Source: Glebionis coronaria
Lineage: Eukaryota > Streptophyta > Magnoliopsida > Asterales > Asteraceae
Reading direction: 5' to 3'
Assembly (NCBI GenBank): GCA_025667525.1
Contig: CM046882.1
Span: 520,826,618-520,890,617, forward strand
Length of the DNA stretch: 64,000 nucleotides
Part shown: one piece after another, positions 54,407-64,000 of the stretch
How the letters are laid out: every line of letters starts with the position of its first letter
How positions within the stretch are numbered: position 1 is the stretch's first letter
Made by a program: the position numbers and the translations under genes
The notes under the pieces: model-generated
The model's database searches: none
What the model saw: only the letters and a program-made list of their open reading frames with translations
Told to the model about the DNA's origin: nothing

Positions 54407-57400
54407 TGATAATTGTAAAATTACACTTGTTTAGGAAAACAAGGCAATAATATAGGGTAAGCACGACGATTTAGGAAAACCGTGTGTAAATGACCCTTGA
54501 AAGTGAGTTCGTTCTCGAGGAGGCACGTGTGTTGTGTAATGAATGATTGATTTATGTTTTTGATTATTAATAAGAAGAAAAGAAGAGAAAATGACGAAGA
54601 CGAAAAAATTAGAAAAATAAGGCAAAAACACTACTAGAAAGTTACGACGTAAAACGTAAAAAGCACAAAATTTAAAATTTTACCCTAAAAATTCCTAAAA
54701 ATCACTAAAAATCCACAATAATATTCTAAGAGTTTACAAAAAATCCAAACTTGCCAAAACCTTTTAATTAATTTAATAATGACTTTTTAATGCTAATTAA
54801 AGCCCTAAAAATCACTTTTAAATATTAAAAAGCCCTAAACAAGATTTTATAGTTTGTAAACCTCAAAAATGACCTAATTAAGCTAAAAACTATTTTTAAA
54901 AATTTTAAAACCAAATTAAACTATTTTTAAACTCCTAAAAACTATTAAAAACTATTAAATCTTAAATTAATTCTAAAAATTAATTGAAAGGCCTAAAAAT
55001 TAAATGGAAAGAGTCCTAATTAATGATAAAGAACCTAGGAAAAATGAAAAAGAAATAAAAATAAAACTTTGAATTTTAATGAATAAAATAATATTAAAAT
55101 ATTCCAAAAAATGAAAAGTTCTCAAATAAATTCTAAAAAATTCTCAAAAATCCTAAATAATCTAACTAAGAAGAAAATGCAAATTAAAGTCCCTAAAACC
55201 TTTTAGTTAATTTTATATTAATTTTTAAAGTTGTCTAAAAACCCTAAAATTAAATAAAATTAAAAATTAAAGTTTTTGAAAACTTTTTTATATGTAAACC
55301 TCAAAAATACAAATAAAAACCTAAAAACTATTTTTTTGTATTTTTTTATTACTGTTTAATATTTTTAATTGACTTTCTAAATTTAAAATTAAAAATAATC
55401 CTAGAAATTAATTAAATAATGTGAAAAATAAAACTTTTAGACAGAAAAATCTAAAAACCTAGTCAAAACCTAGGAAAAAAGTCCAAAAAGCTTAATAAAT
55501 AAGCTGAAAATGAGCAAAAAAGCTACGGCTTATTAAACTAAGCTCAAATGAAAACGTACTTAAATACAATTCCAAACCAATCCTATCAGTCAAAGTCCCT
55601 AGGGCGCAGATGGTTAGCACGTTGGTTTGTGAGAGGAGTGGCGCAGGTTCGAGTCCTGGCCACGTCCTTTTTGATGTTTATATATTTTTTTTTTTTAAAT
55701 TTTAAAAACTTGATTCCAATACTTAATTACTTACTAAAACACAAACAAAATACAATTTAGACAAAGATTAAGCTAAAATCAATGAAAAACGTGACCAGGT
55801 CTGGGTTAGTTTCTGAAGAACAAGTGACTTTGGTCACTTGTTAAGAGTATGACCAAGAGGGCTTGGCTGCTTTGTTTGTGGATGTTTTTTGGAACAAAAG
55901 GGCACCCCTACACTCTTTCTGAGTGTAGGGAGTCAAGCAAGTACAAAAACACACACCTAGCACACAAATACTCACAAAAACAAGCACACCATGGTATTTC
56001 AAGTTACTGATGTAAATTGCTAGGTCTGGGGACTTCCTTAGCTTCTTACTTGCACACTTATGACTTCCCAAGCCAAAAATTTTGCACACAGGCTCACAAA
56101 CAGATGCACAAACAAACTCAAGCTCTAAATTACTCTAACTCCTAACAGATTACAAAAGTTTTGAGCAAATTATGAGCAGAAAACTTGGTGATGCAGTTTT
56201 GAGTTATACTTTTTCAATTAAAACACACTTGCTTGCTTCAAATCAAACTCACACTTATCTATGACTGATACAAAACTTAACACAACCCTATTCAATAATT
56301 CTAACAAGTTTTTAAATCATAATTCAAGATTTTAAACCTGCTAAATCATGAATCCAAACACCCCTTTAAGTTATGTTTTCAAAAATTCTCAAACAAAAAC
56401 ACTTTAAAACTTAATCAAACTAGTTCATTTAGCATCTAGCATGCACATAACATCAAATGAACTTCATTCAAGCACATATAAACACATTTCATCCAAAATT
56501 CACCAAAATCACCACTTTCTGAAATTTTAAAAGGGAAAAATATTTTTTTACCTAAGAACCTTACATCCAAGGTCCTTTGTGGTTGCAATACCACCTCCTT
56601 ACCAACTGGGGTTGGTGCTGAACTAAATCAACAAACAATCAATCCTGCAAAAGAAAAATCAAAGAGAAAAACAAGAAAATACCCAATAATCTGTTTTCAC
56701 TTTTTTTTTCTTTCTTAAAAACCTTACACAAACCTTCAATCCTTTCAAACACGTTTTAAAACACCCTAACTTCAAAAATTTACAATCCCTCAGTCCACTT
56801 TCACTTTCCAAGAGATTGGATTTTTGAAAGTTCAAACACTTTTTCAAAACCTTTTTGATACTTAAACCTCAAACAAATCTTTCACACTTTTTAAATTGGA
56901 ACTCAGAACTTAGCATAAACACAACACACAAACTTTTTAAAAACATAAAAGGAATTACTCTTTATATCAAAAATACCAAACTTTATTTCTTAAAAAAGGA
57001 ATTACAAGTGATTAGCTAAAATTCTGGAACAAGAGGGGTATGAACAGGCTCATCCCCTATTTATACAATAAGTAGAACATACTAGAATGCTTAAAACCCT
57101 AGTTCTGAAATGACTAAAAGGCCCTTGAGTCCTTGACTGAAATTTAGTCAAATTCGTGCCATGTGATGATCCAGCTGGTGTTGGTGACATTTGAATGAAT
57201 CTTGGACGTCTATTTGATCTTGGGGACCAAGGGGAGTATCTGGATGGTTGGTTTGGTCGGGCATTGGGTTTGGGTGAGTGAGACGTGAGCAGGGGAGGGG
57301 TCCACCTTCACATGGGGTTGTCCAGGGTCACGGTTTGGGTGTGGGATGTAATGAGGGTGTGTTAAATTTGTTATCTGGAAGGTTTGAACAAAAAACCCTT

Positions 57401-58185
57401 TGGTTTGAACTCAATTGGACCTGGTGATAATTAGGGTTTAAGTGGGATTAGAATGGGGTTTAATCTATTTTGGGTAAAAGGATTTTTAAATAAAGTGTTT
57501 GGGAGGGAAATTAAATGGGGTAAGTGGGGTTGACTTCTTTGACCACGTTTTATTAAATAAAACTGGGTTGGGTAATGGGTAATGGACTGGGTAGGGTCGG
57601 TTTGTGGGTGGGTGGTGGGTAAATGGGTGGGTAGGGCTGAGGTGTCACGTTGTGGTTGGTTGGGTTTGATTGGGTAAATGGCAGATTTGGTCCCCAAGGT
57701 CTCCATTTTCTTCTACTTTGTAATAAAACCCCAACAGCGCCTAGTTTTGCCTTGTCAACTTTTGACAACTTGTCAAAAGTGGCACAAACTCTTCCAAAAA
57801 CTTTTCCAAGGGGTATTTAATGTATATTCATGATTTTTCAAGGACTGATCTTGTACAATCTTCAAACATTAAGGATCACACTTGTACATTTGAAGTTTTG
57901 AGGGTCAAATGTGACAAGTTCTTCAAAGATGAGGGACTAATCTTGACAATCTTCAATTCTTCAAGGGTCTTTTTGCAAAATTCCAAACTTGGGCCCGGTT
58001 CATTGTGCGACTTCGTTTCCCGTGTTCGTTTTTGAATGATTCTTGTGATCTTTTGCCAATTCCTCAATATCCGTACCTAAAAATACACAAGTAACAAACA
58101 CGAGCATATATTTGGTCCATTTTATGATATTTTATGCAATTTAAGGCCGATTTGGACGATGAGACCATGTATAAAAGCAGTCTCA
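54407..58185 (-). repeat. B LTR copy 2 (3779 bp), shared between units
   Basis: Same ends as copy 1. It serves as 5' LTR of unit 1 and 3' LTR of unit 2. It differs from copy 1 by scattered substitutions and a few small indels (for example in the T run after the tRNA-like unit). Confidence 0.92.
55598..55672 (+). ncRNA. Antisense tRNA-like Pol III unit, B LTR copy 2
   Basis: Duplicate of 47578-47653. B box at 55646-55656, T run at 55668-55672. Confidence 0.55.
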
Positions 58186-58187
58186 TC
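58158..58187 (-). other. Inverted repeat across PPT/LTR junction, B unit 2
   Basis: GATGAGAC (58158-58165) and GTCTCATC (58180-58187), 14-nt loop. The PPT on the minus strand occupies 58186-58203. Confidence 0.8.
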
Positions 58188-58203
58188 ACTCCCCCATACT
58201 AAA

Positions 58204-60096
58204 CCATTGCCGTGCCCTCACGCAATGCTAGAATAAAGTATCAAAGCATCTCCAAAATTTAATTTTATTCACTTTTATTGAAATGATAAACTAGCTACAC
58301 TACACTATTGCTACTACTTGTGTTTTAGACATAATGTATGATTTTTATCGCAAAATGGGACGTTTAGGTTCATAGAATAAGAACACGTGAATGCTTCGTT
58401 AGAAATAATTTCGTCGTCCTCGATTTTCACCTTAATTCCATGCCAAGCGTGCAACGAGATCATTGTCATTATAAGTTAGTAATGCTAACACTTCTCATAT
58501 GCCCTAATCACGTACTTATTCCCCCATTATTCCTAAGTTGTATCTCTTATATTTTATTATGTCTTAATGATCACGAGGATGCATCATTGACTTATGCGAT
58601 AATAGAGATTTAGGTCTAAAAATAGAGTCCTAACGGTGTAACCAAGACCATCAAATCAATAACCCCTCCTAATAGACAACGATGTCAAAAAATTAAGTTG
58701 ACAAGAAGAATCGATAAACACGGTTTTATAACGGTTTTGAACATGAGACTTATTACCAAGACTTTTATACGCCCCCTAACGGAAGGACCTTATTATCTTT
58801 GGTTTACCTCCATCTTTTATTCAACTTCGCCATGAAGCTTTTATTATGACTTCGGTCTTGCCTTGCCTTTTATTATCCGCCTCATCGGTGGTTTTATTAG
58901 CCAAAGACGTATATCCTCACGCTAAAGCGAATTTTGGATCTTTAAAGCTTCGAAGATTAAGGCTTGATTCACTTTCAATTTTGCATAGATTTTAGGCCTT
59001 GTGGGGCTTCAAATTGTTTGCTTGATTTAGGTGAGCACTTGAAATCTTATTATTGGGTGAAGCTTTCGATTATTAGGGTGCCAATACTTCAAAACCGTGA
59101 CGCTGGCGATACCTTAATGTCTTCCCAATTTAATTACACGGAAGCTACTAGAAAAGACTAGAAATCCAACAATCAAAACTAAACCGCTAAATCAATATTT
59201 ATTAAGCAAAAAATATTTACATGCGAAGGGAGAATAAGCAAACAACGAGAACACATGAGTTTTTGAAAGAATACGAGTACTCTACGTTTAGCATAGTAAC
59301 TTATAATTAACTCTATCATTTCTCGTCCTCATTTAAGAGACTTAGCCTAATGTGTAGTTAAGGAATCAAAGCTAAGTGCTCAACACGCACGGTCAAGTCA
59401 AAAATTAATCTTATTCTCGCCATCGGAAAATCTACATTCGTGTCTTTAAACACTTATAAAACATGAGAAAATTTTTAAAATTTGGCCATTTTTAGCCTTA
59501 TTTTGCAAGAAAACGATAAACAAAACGATAAACTTTGGAAAGCGTGAAGGTTTGGCAAGGCAAGTATCTATTCACCCCCCATACTAAAGTTAAACATTGT
59601 CCTCAATGTTTCGAGTCTAGGGGTGCAAACACCCCCATACTAGAGACGTAGTCGAATGTCTAATCTAGCATGGAAAGGGTGTAACCATTAAGTAATAGCC
59701 GTTTATGAAGTGTGCTATAAACCTAAGGTTAGAACATAAAAGGATATATCATATGTGGATATTGGGAATGGCCTCCCAAGCAAACGATCGAGTGTTCCCA
59801 TGAAACGAACACGAGAGGCTCCAATCGTGAAGATCATGATCTAAAAACCACAATTCACAAACAACCACGGAACAAAGGTTGGAAGGGCACAAATCCCCTC
59901 ACATTACACTAATTAGAAAGCAATAATATGTACATGGATAAGCATGGGTCTCCCCCACGAGGCACCTTGTTTTTTATAACCGAGTCAAAAGCTCGACTCG
60001 AATCCCCATAAATGTGATCATTAGGGATAATCATGGTGTGGTCAATTTTTGGTGGGGCTTACATGATAAACAAGGCCCAAAAGCACGTGGAGTACT
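58204..60096 (-). other. B unit 2 3' noncoding region (no pol)
   Basis: Duplicate of the unit 1 region, again without any RT, RNase H or integrase frame. Confidence 0.75.
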
Positions 60097-63000
60097 TTAA
60101 AAATCCGATAAACGTATACCGGGGTCAAAGATAGCGTCCTCGTTTTCGGATGAAAGACGAGACAACACAACTCCAACACAAATCCCAATGGGATAGAAGA
60201 AAATAGGAGAGAAGAAATAGAAGGGTGGGACAATGGGTAAGGCAAAACATTGAGCTACTCGAGGTAGACTCGCACCAATCAAATGAAAAGATTTTCCATT
60301 TATTGCATCGGTGGAAGACCGAGATTTCCCTATAAAAGCAATTCCAGGATCAAATATCTCGTCCTCGGTGGAGAAAGGGGAGGGAACATATGGGGCTTCC
60401 CCCACACTAAGTCCACACAAAGCATCGTCAAAAGGAGAAGACGAGCTTGTAGTACTCAATAAACGCGGTGATGACGGAGTTAGAATTGTAGAAAAATCTT
60501 TTAAATTAAATTCAAAATCTTTTCCTTTTTCATCTTTAACACTCTCCTTGTGAAAACCCGATTTAATTATGTCAAAAATATTTGGTGTATCTAAAACAAT
60601 GTTAGTCACACTAAAAATTCTCACATTTTGAAAACGTTTTGGTTTAGGTGGTGGCAAGTTTTCAAATCTTTTGTCAACAAAGAAAACCTCCCCATCGGGA
60701 TCAATGTATTCATCATCCGAAGATTCACTCGAGATTGGTATCAAAGGCTTAACACTCTTAACCTCCATCGGCGGAGGGGACGGAACTTCATTTTTCTCAA
60801 CTCCTAAAACTCTATTGGAAATTCTTTTGCAAATGCTTTTGGTGGAATTGACATTGTACAAAGATGTGATCGAATAAACATGAGAAAGAGTGGAGTTTTG
60901 GGTTGCATTAATGACGAGTTCTTCCTCATTGAAATGAAGAGTGATTTTTCTTGCATGCACATCGATAAGTGCTCTCGAGGTATCCAAAAAAGATCGACCT
61001 AAAATTAACGGAACTTTAGGATCGATGGGAATATCAACAACAATGAAGTCCACGGGATAGTAGAATTTTCCAACTTTCACAAAGACGTCCTCGGCAACTC
61101 CACAAGCTAGAATCGTTGAATGATCGGCCATTTCGATTGACATTCTTGAAGGAGTGAGATTTGGAAGATTGAGCGATTTAAAAATCTCAAGAGGCATCAA
61201 ATTAATACTAGCACCAAGATCGGCCAAGGCGTAGCATTCTTCCATGTCTTGGATAGCACATGGGATTAAAAACTTTCCAGGATCACCGACTTTTTGAGGT
61301 ATGCGGCTTAGAAAAACCGAAGAACAACTAGACGATTTTTGCAATTTCTCTTTGTTATTCAACATACTTTTGAAGTTCGCGGCAAATCGAGGCATCATGA
61401 CTAAGGCGTCGGCAAAACTTATATTAAAATGCAAGTCACGAAACATTTTCATAAAAAGTTCAAATTGGTAATTATTTCGTTCTTGTGCCTTTTCCTTGTC
61501 TCGTCTTGATGGGTAGGGTAAAGGTGGTGTGGGTTGGGGCAAATTAGGCATAGGCATCGGCCTTGGAATCTCGGGTTCCATTATGGGTATTGGTTCAACC
61601 GTAGGTGTGGTTTGAGCGGTACTTCGTGGGATTGTAATGTGCTCTTTTTCAACCACAACCTCGGGTTCTTTCTCTTTTTCCTTCTCCATAGAAGTACTTG
61701 GACGAGAAATGGGTTCTTTGAAAGTTTTACCACTACGAGTAGTAATAACCTTCAACTCTCCTTTCGGGTTTACGATGGTATCACTAGGAAGACCACCCGA
61801 AGAAGAGGGCTTACACATGATAGCTTCAAACATTTTAGCCATTCGGTCTTCAAACTTAGATTGCCTAGCATCCGCTTTCAACAATTCTTGCTTAATCTCA
61901 TGTTGTCCTTGCTCCATTTTTTGTTGATTTTGTTGGAGTCGTGTGACATTTCCTTCCATTTTATTAGCATGAGTTTTAAGTTCATTAGCAAGTTCGGTTT
62001 TAAGCTCGTTTTTCAACTCGGATCTTAAGCTAATCATCTCACGTTGCATGTTGTCAAACTTAGCATCATTAGCCTTAGCATAATCTAAAAATTCTCCTTG
62101 CAAATTTTTAGTGTGAGCATTTTGAAAACCTTGAGTAGGAGTTTGAAAATCACGGTTTTGGTTTTGGTTTGAAATTTGCCCATTACCACTTTGGTAATTA
62201 CCCTTGTTATAATTCCTTTGATTTCCTTGGTAATTTCCACCTTGATTGTTGTTTCGATAGTTATTAGCATTTTGATTTTGTGGAGCTTGATTTTGGCGGG
62301 AACCTTGACCGATTTGGTTATAAGTTCCCGTGGCTACATAAGCATTCGAAGTGTTACCATCCGCGGTAATGCACTCGGAAAAATCATGAGCTCCACCACA
62401 TGAAATACAACTCTTAGCAACCGCTTTAACCGAAGCGGTGTTGGAAGCTTCTTGAGCCTTCCAATGGGACATAAGGTTTGCAAATCTATCGAAAAATCGG
62501 TTTTCTTCATTTGCTTCATCATGTAATGCATTGATACTACGAGATGATGATGACGAGCCCAATTTGGCAACACTCGGTGTGTGACGAGGGCTATAAACCT
62601 TAGACCTATTCTCGATTATGACCAAAGCTTCTTCAACCGTTTTACACAAAAAATTACCACCCGCGGCGGCATTTAAATAATCTCTTTCATGATCGTTAAG
62701 TCCATTGTAAAACGTGTCGATTTGGTGCAAATCGGAAAAACCGTGATGAGGACATTCATGCAACATCTCCTTAAACCTATTCCAAGCCGTAGAAAAACTT
62801 TCATTTGATTCTTGTGAAAATTTAGAAATTTCATTCTTCAAATGCGTAGTCTTAGAGGGCGGAAAAAATTGGTTCACGAACTTCGAAACGAGATCCTTCC
62901 ACGTCAATATAGAATTGGGTGGCTCTTTCTCTAACCAAATTTTAGCGGGCCCCGCTAAGGAATACGGAAAAAGCATCATCTTAATCGAGTCATTCGAGAC

Positions 63001-63327
63001 ATCCTTGAATTTGCACGTGGCGGTAAGACGATTAAATTGGCGGATATGGTTGTGGGGATCGTCCTTCTCATCACCACGAAATTTGTTGTTTTGGATCATC
63101 GACAACAAACCCGTTTTCACCTCAAAATTCTCCGCAAGGATTGCGGGAATCACAATAGCTTCTCCATAACCCTCGGTGGGTGCTTGAAGTAACTCCATCA
63201 TAGTTCGATTCGCCATGGTTGGTTCTTTTCGTACAATGGGTTCGTCAATAGGAGACTCCTCACTAGAAAGAGTGAGTGATTTGTTTCTTCGTTTACGAGC
63301 ACGTCTAGCTTGATTACGAGTGAGCAT
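60097..63327 (-). CDS. B unit 2 Gag-protease polyprotein with C-terminal extension
   Basis: Intact long ORF. I take the start at 63327 (MLTRNQARRARKR) because it aligns with the start of A; an in-frame ATG ten codons upstream (63357) is possible. It has the same architecture as A: Gag domain, Ser-rich spacer, C-X2-C-X3-H-X4-C knuckle-like motif, Asn/Gln-rich tract, coiled coil, Pro-rich stretch, protease with LADLGAS, then about 290 residues with PDGEVFFVDKRFENLPPP and two IFDPGI motifs. The C-terminus (RLSDF) differs from A and E. It is intact despite having no pol, and is closely similar to the broken copy in unit 1 and to E. Confidence 0.9.
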   Translation of the reverse strand: MLTRNQARRARKRRNKSLTLSSEESPIDEPIVRKEPTMANRTMMELLQAPTEGYGEAIVIPAILAENFEVKTGLLSMIQNNKFRGDEKDDPHNHIRQFNRLTATCKFKDVSNDSIKMMLFPYSLAGPAKIWLEKEPPNSILTWKDLVSKFVNQFFPPSKTTHLKNEISKFSQESNESFSTAWNRFKEMLHECPHHGFSDLHQIDTFYNGLNDHERDYLNAAAGGNFLCKTVEEALVIIENRSKVYSPRHTPSVAKLGSSSSSRSINALHDEANEENRFFDRFANLMSHWKAQEASNTASVKAVAKSCISCGGAHDFSECITADGNTSNAYVATGTYNQIGQGSRQNQAPQNQNANNYRNNNQGGNYQGNQRNYNKGNYQSGNGQISNQNQNRDFQTPTQGFQNAHTKNLQGEFLDYAKANDAKFDNMQREMISLRSELKNELKTELANELKTHANKMEGNVTRLQQNQQKMEQGQHEIKQELLKADARQSKFEDRMAKMFEAIMCKPSSSGGLPSDTIVNPKGELKVITTRSGKTFKEPISRPSTSMEKEKEKEPEVVVEKEHITIPRSTAQTTPTVEPIPIMEPEIPRPMPMPNLPQPTPPLPYPSRRDKEKAQERNNYQFELFMKMFRDLHFNISFADALVMMPRFAANFKSMLNNKEKLQKSSSCSSVFLSRIPQKVGDPGKFLIPCAIQDMEECYALADLGASINLMPLEIFKSLNLPNLTPSRMSIEMADHSTILACGVAEDVFVKVGKFYYPVDFIVVDIPIDPKVPLILGRSFLDTSRALIDVHARKITLHFNEEELVINATQNSTLSHVYSITSLYNVNSTKSICKRISNRVLGVEKNEVPSPPPMEVKSVKPLIPISSESSDDEYIDPDGEVFFVDKRFENLPPPKPKRFQNVRIFSVTNIVLDTPNIFDIIKSGFHKESVKDEKGKDFEFNLKDFSTILTPSSPRLLSTTSSSSPFDDALCGLSVGEAPYVPSPFSTEDEIFDPGIAFIGKSRSSTDAINGKSFHLIGASLPRVAQCFALPIVPPFYFFSPIFFYPIGICVGVVLSRLSSENEDAIFDPGIRLSDF

Positions 63328-64000
63328 AAACGTCACGTACAACGTGGAGACGAGCAAAGAAGATTCTTTTTGGTATTTTGTGTTTTTTCAATTTTTTTGT
63401 GGTTTTTGATTGTTTTAACTTTTTGGAAATTGGTGAATGTATTAAGTAGACAATGAGTCCACAAATCTCCTCACTAATCAAATCTCTTGATTAAAAAGGC
63501 CTCAAGGAATGAAAACGATCACGTGGAGTGAACGCCTTCGATGACTTTAGAACGATGGTGGAACACCAAATCGTTCAAGAGGGTTTAATCAAATGGAAAC
63601 CAAGAAAATATATAAGATATGTAATAATACTTTGGGCGGCAAAACCCTCGATTCACTCTCAAAATCAAATACGCACAAGCAAGCGGAGGAAGCGAGGCGG
63701 CGCTAAGCACTTAAGAGCCTTTTTCCTTTAGGTTGTGAAATACAACCGCCTTATACCCACCTTATAGTTTGTATTATCAAGATTAAGCTTCACGAAAGTA
63801 TTTATCTATTTTTGCCTTTTTCTTTGGTTTGAGATTCGAATACAATGATCGAGTGATGAAATCCCGAATCAAGGTTGTGATTGCTCACGTATTTGGAGTA
63901 CTTGTGTATTTATTGTTCTACGTATACAATATAATAATAGTATTCACACAAAAACCAAAAAACGATAATACGTATTAATAGAGTGCTATTAATACAATTA
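63328..64000 (-). other. B unit 2 5' leader, cut by window end
   Basis: Matches the unit 1 leader up to the end of the window. PBS and the third LTR are expected just outside. Confidence 0.7.

Larger units (their letters stand above)
46381..64000 (-). mobile_element. Athila-lineage element B, tandem LTR-sharing array
   Basis: Order in the window: LTR (46381-50163), internal with deleted gag-pro (50164-54406), LTR (54407-58185), internal with intact gag-pro (58186-64000). The two units are offset by about 8.02 kb and nearly identical. A third LTR is expected some 70 bases beyond the window. One insertion followed by LTR-LTR unequal recombination explains the arrangement. B belongs to the same family as E. 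Confidence 0.9.

Overview
This window looks like repeat-rich intergenic DNA of a large plant nuclear genome, most likely an Asteraceae (daisy-family) species. The lineage call rests mainly on the type of Ty1/copia Gag protein seen, so it is moderate confidence. I find no ordinary host gene. Almost all 64 kb can be explained as LTR retrotransposons nested inside one another, whose boundaries I could place from TG...CA ends, target-site duplications (TSDs), primer-binding sites (PBS) and polypurine tracts (PPT).

Left stack (1-20563). The oldest layer is a Tekay-like LTR (T, 18692-20563, + sense). A minus-strand copia element (G, 17321-18691) interrupts it. G is cut by an Athila-lineage gypsy element (E, + strand, 1-17320, 5' part off the window). 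E carries two insertions: a minus-strand non-autonomous copia element (C', 534-7700, TSD AATAC) inside its gag-pro gene, and a very young small non-autonomous copia element (F, 11293-14581, TSD GGTAG) inside its 3' LTR.

Right stack (22018-64000). A G-type LTR (G', 22018-22407) is cut by a decayed autonomous copia element (C, + strand, from 22408: gag, protease, integrase, reverse transcriptase, RNase H). C's pol is split by a 3451-bp Tekay-like solo LTR (D, 31005-34455, TSD AATAC). C's 3' tail is cut at 35017 by a minus-strand Athila-lineage element (A, with an intact 1108-codon gag-pro gene). A's 5' LTR is in turn interrupted at 46381 by a third Athila-lineage element (B). B is present as a tandem LTR-internal-LTR-internal array. 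The first unit has a 1646-bp deletion in gag-pro; the second has an intact gag-pro and runs off the window.

How the parts fit. E, A and B share 3.78-kb LTRs, a tRNA-Asp-type PBS and a long Gag-protease protein with an extra C-terminal region of about 300 residues. None of them encodes reverse transcriptase, RNase H or integrase between that stop and the PPT, so they look like a gag-pro-only family mobilised in trans. C' likewise keeps one intact Gag-like protein but no pol, and shares leader sequence and LTR architecture with the autonomous-type element C. The most interesting signals are: antisense tRNA-like Pol III units (A box, B box, T run) inside the Athila-type LTRs; a covarying inverted repeat across the PPT/LTR junction; a covarying 10-bp hairpin next to the TATA box in the C and C' LTRs; and different minisatellites at the same leader position in C and C'.
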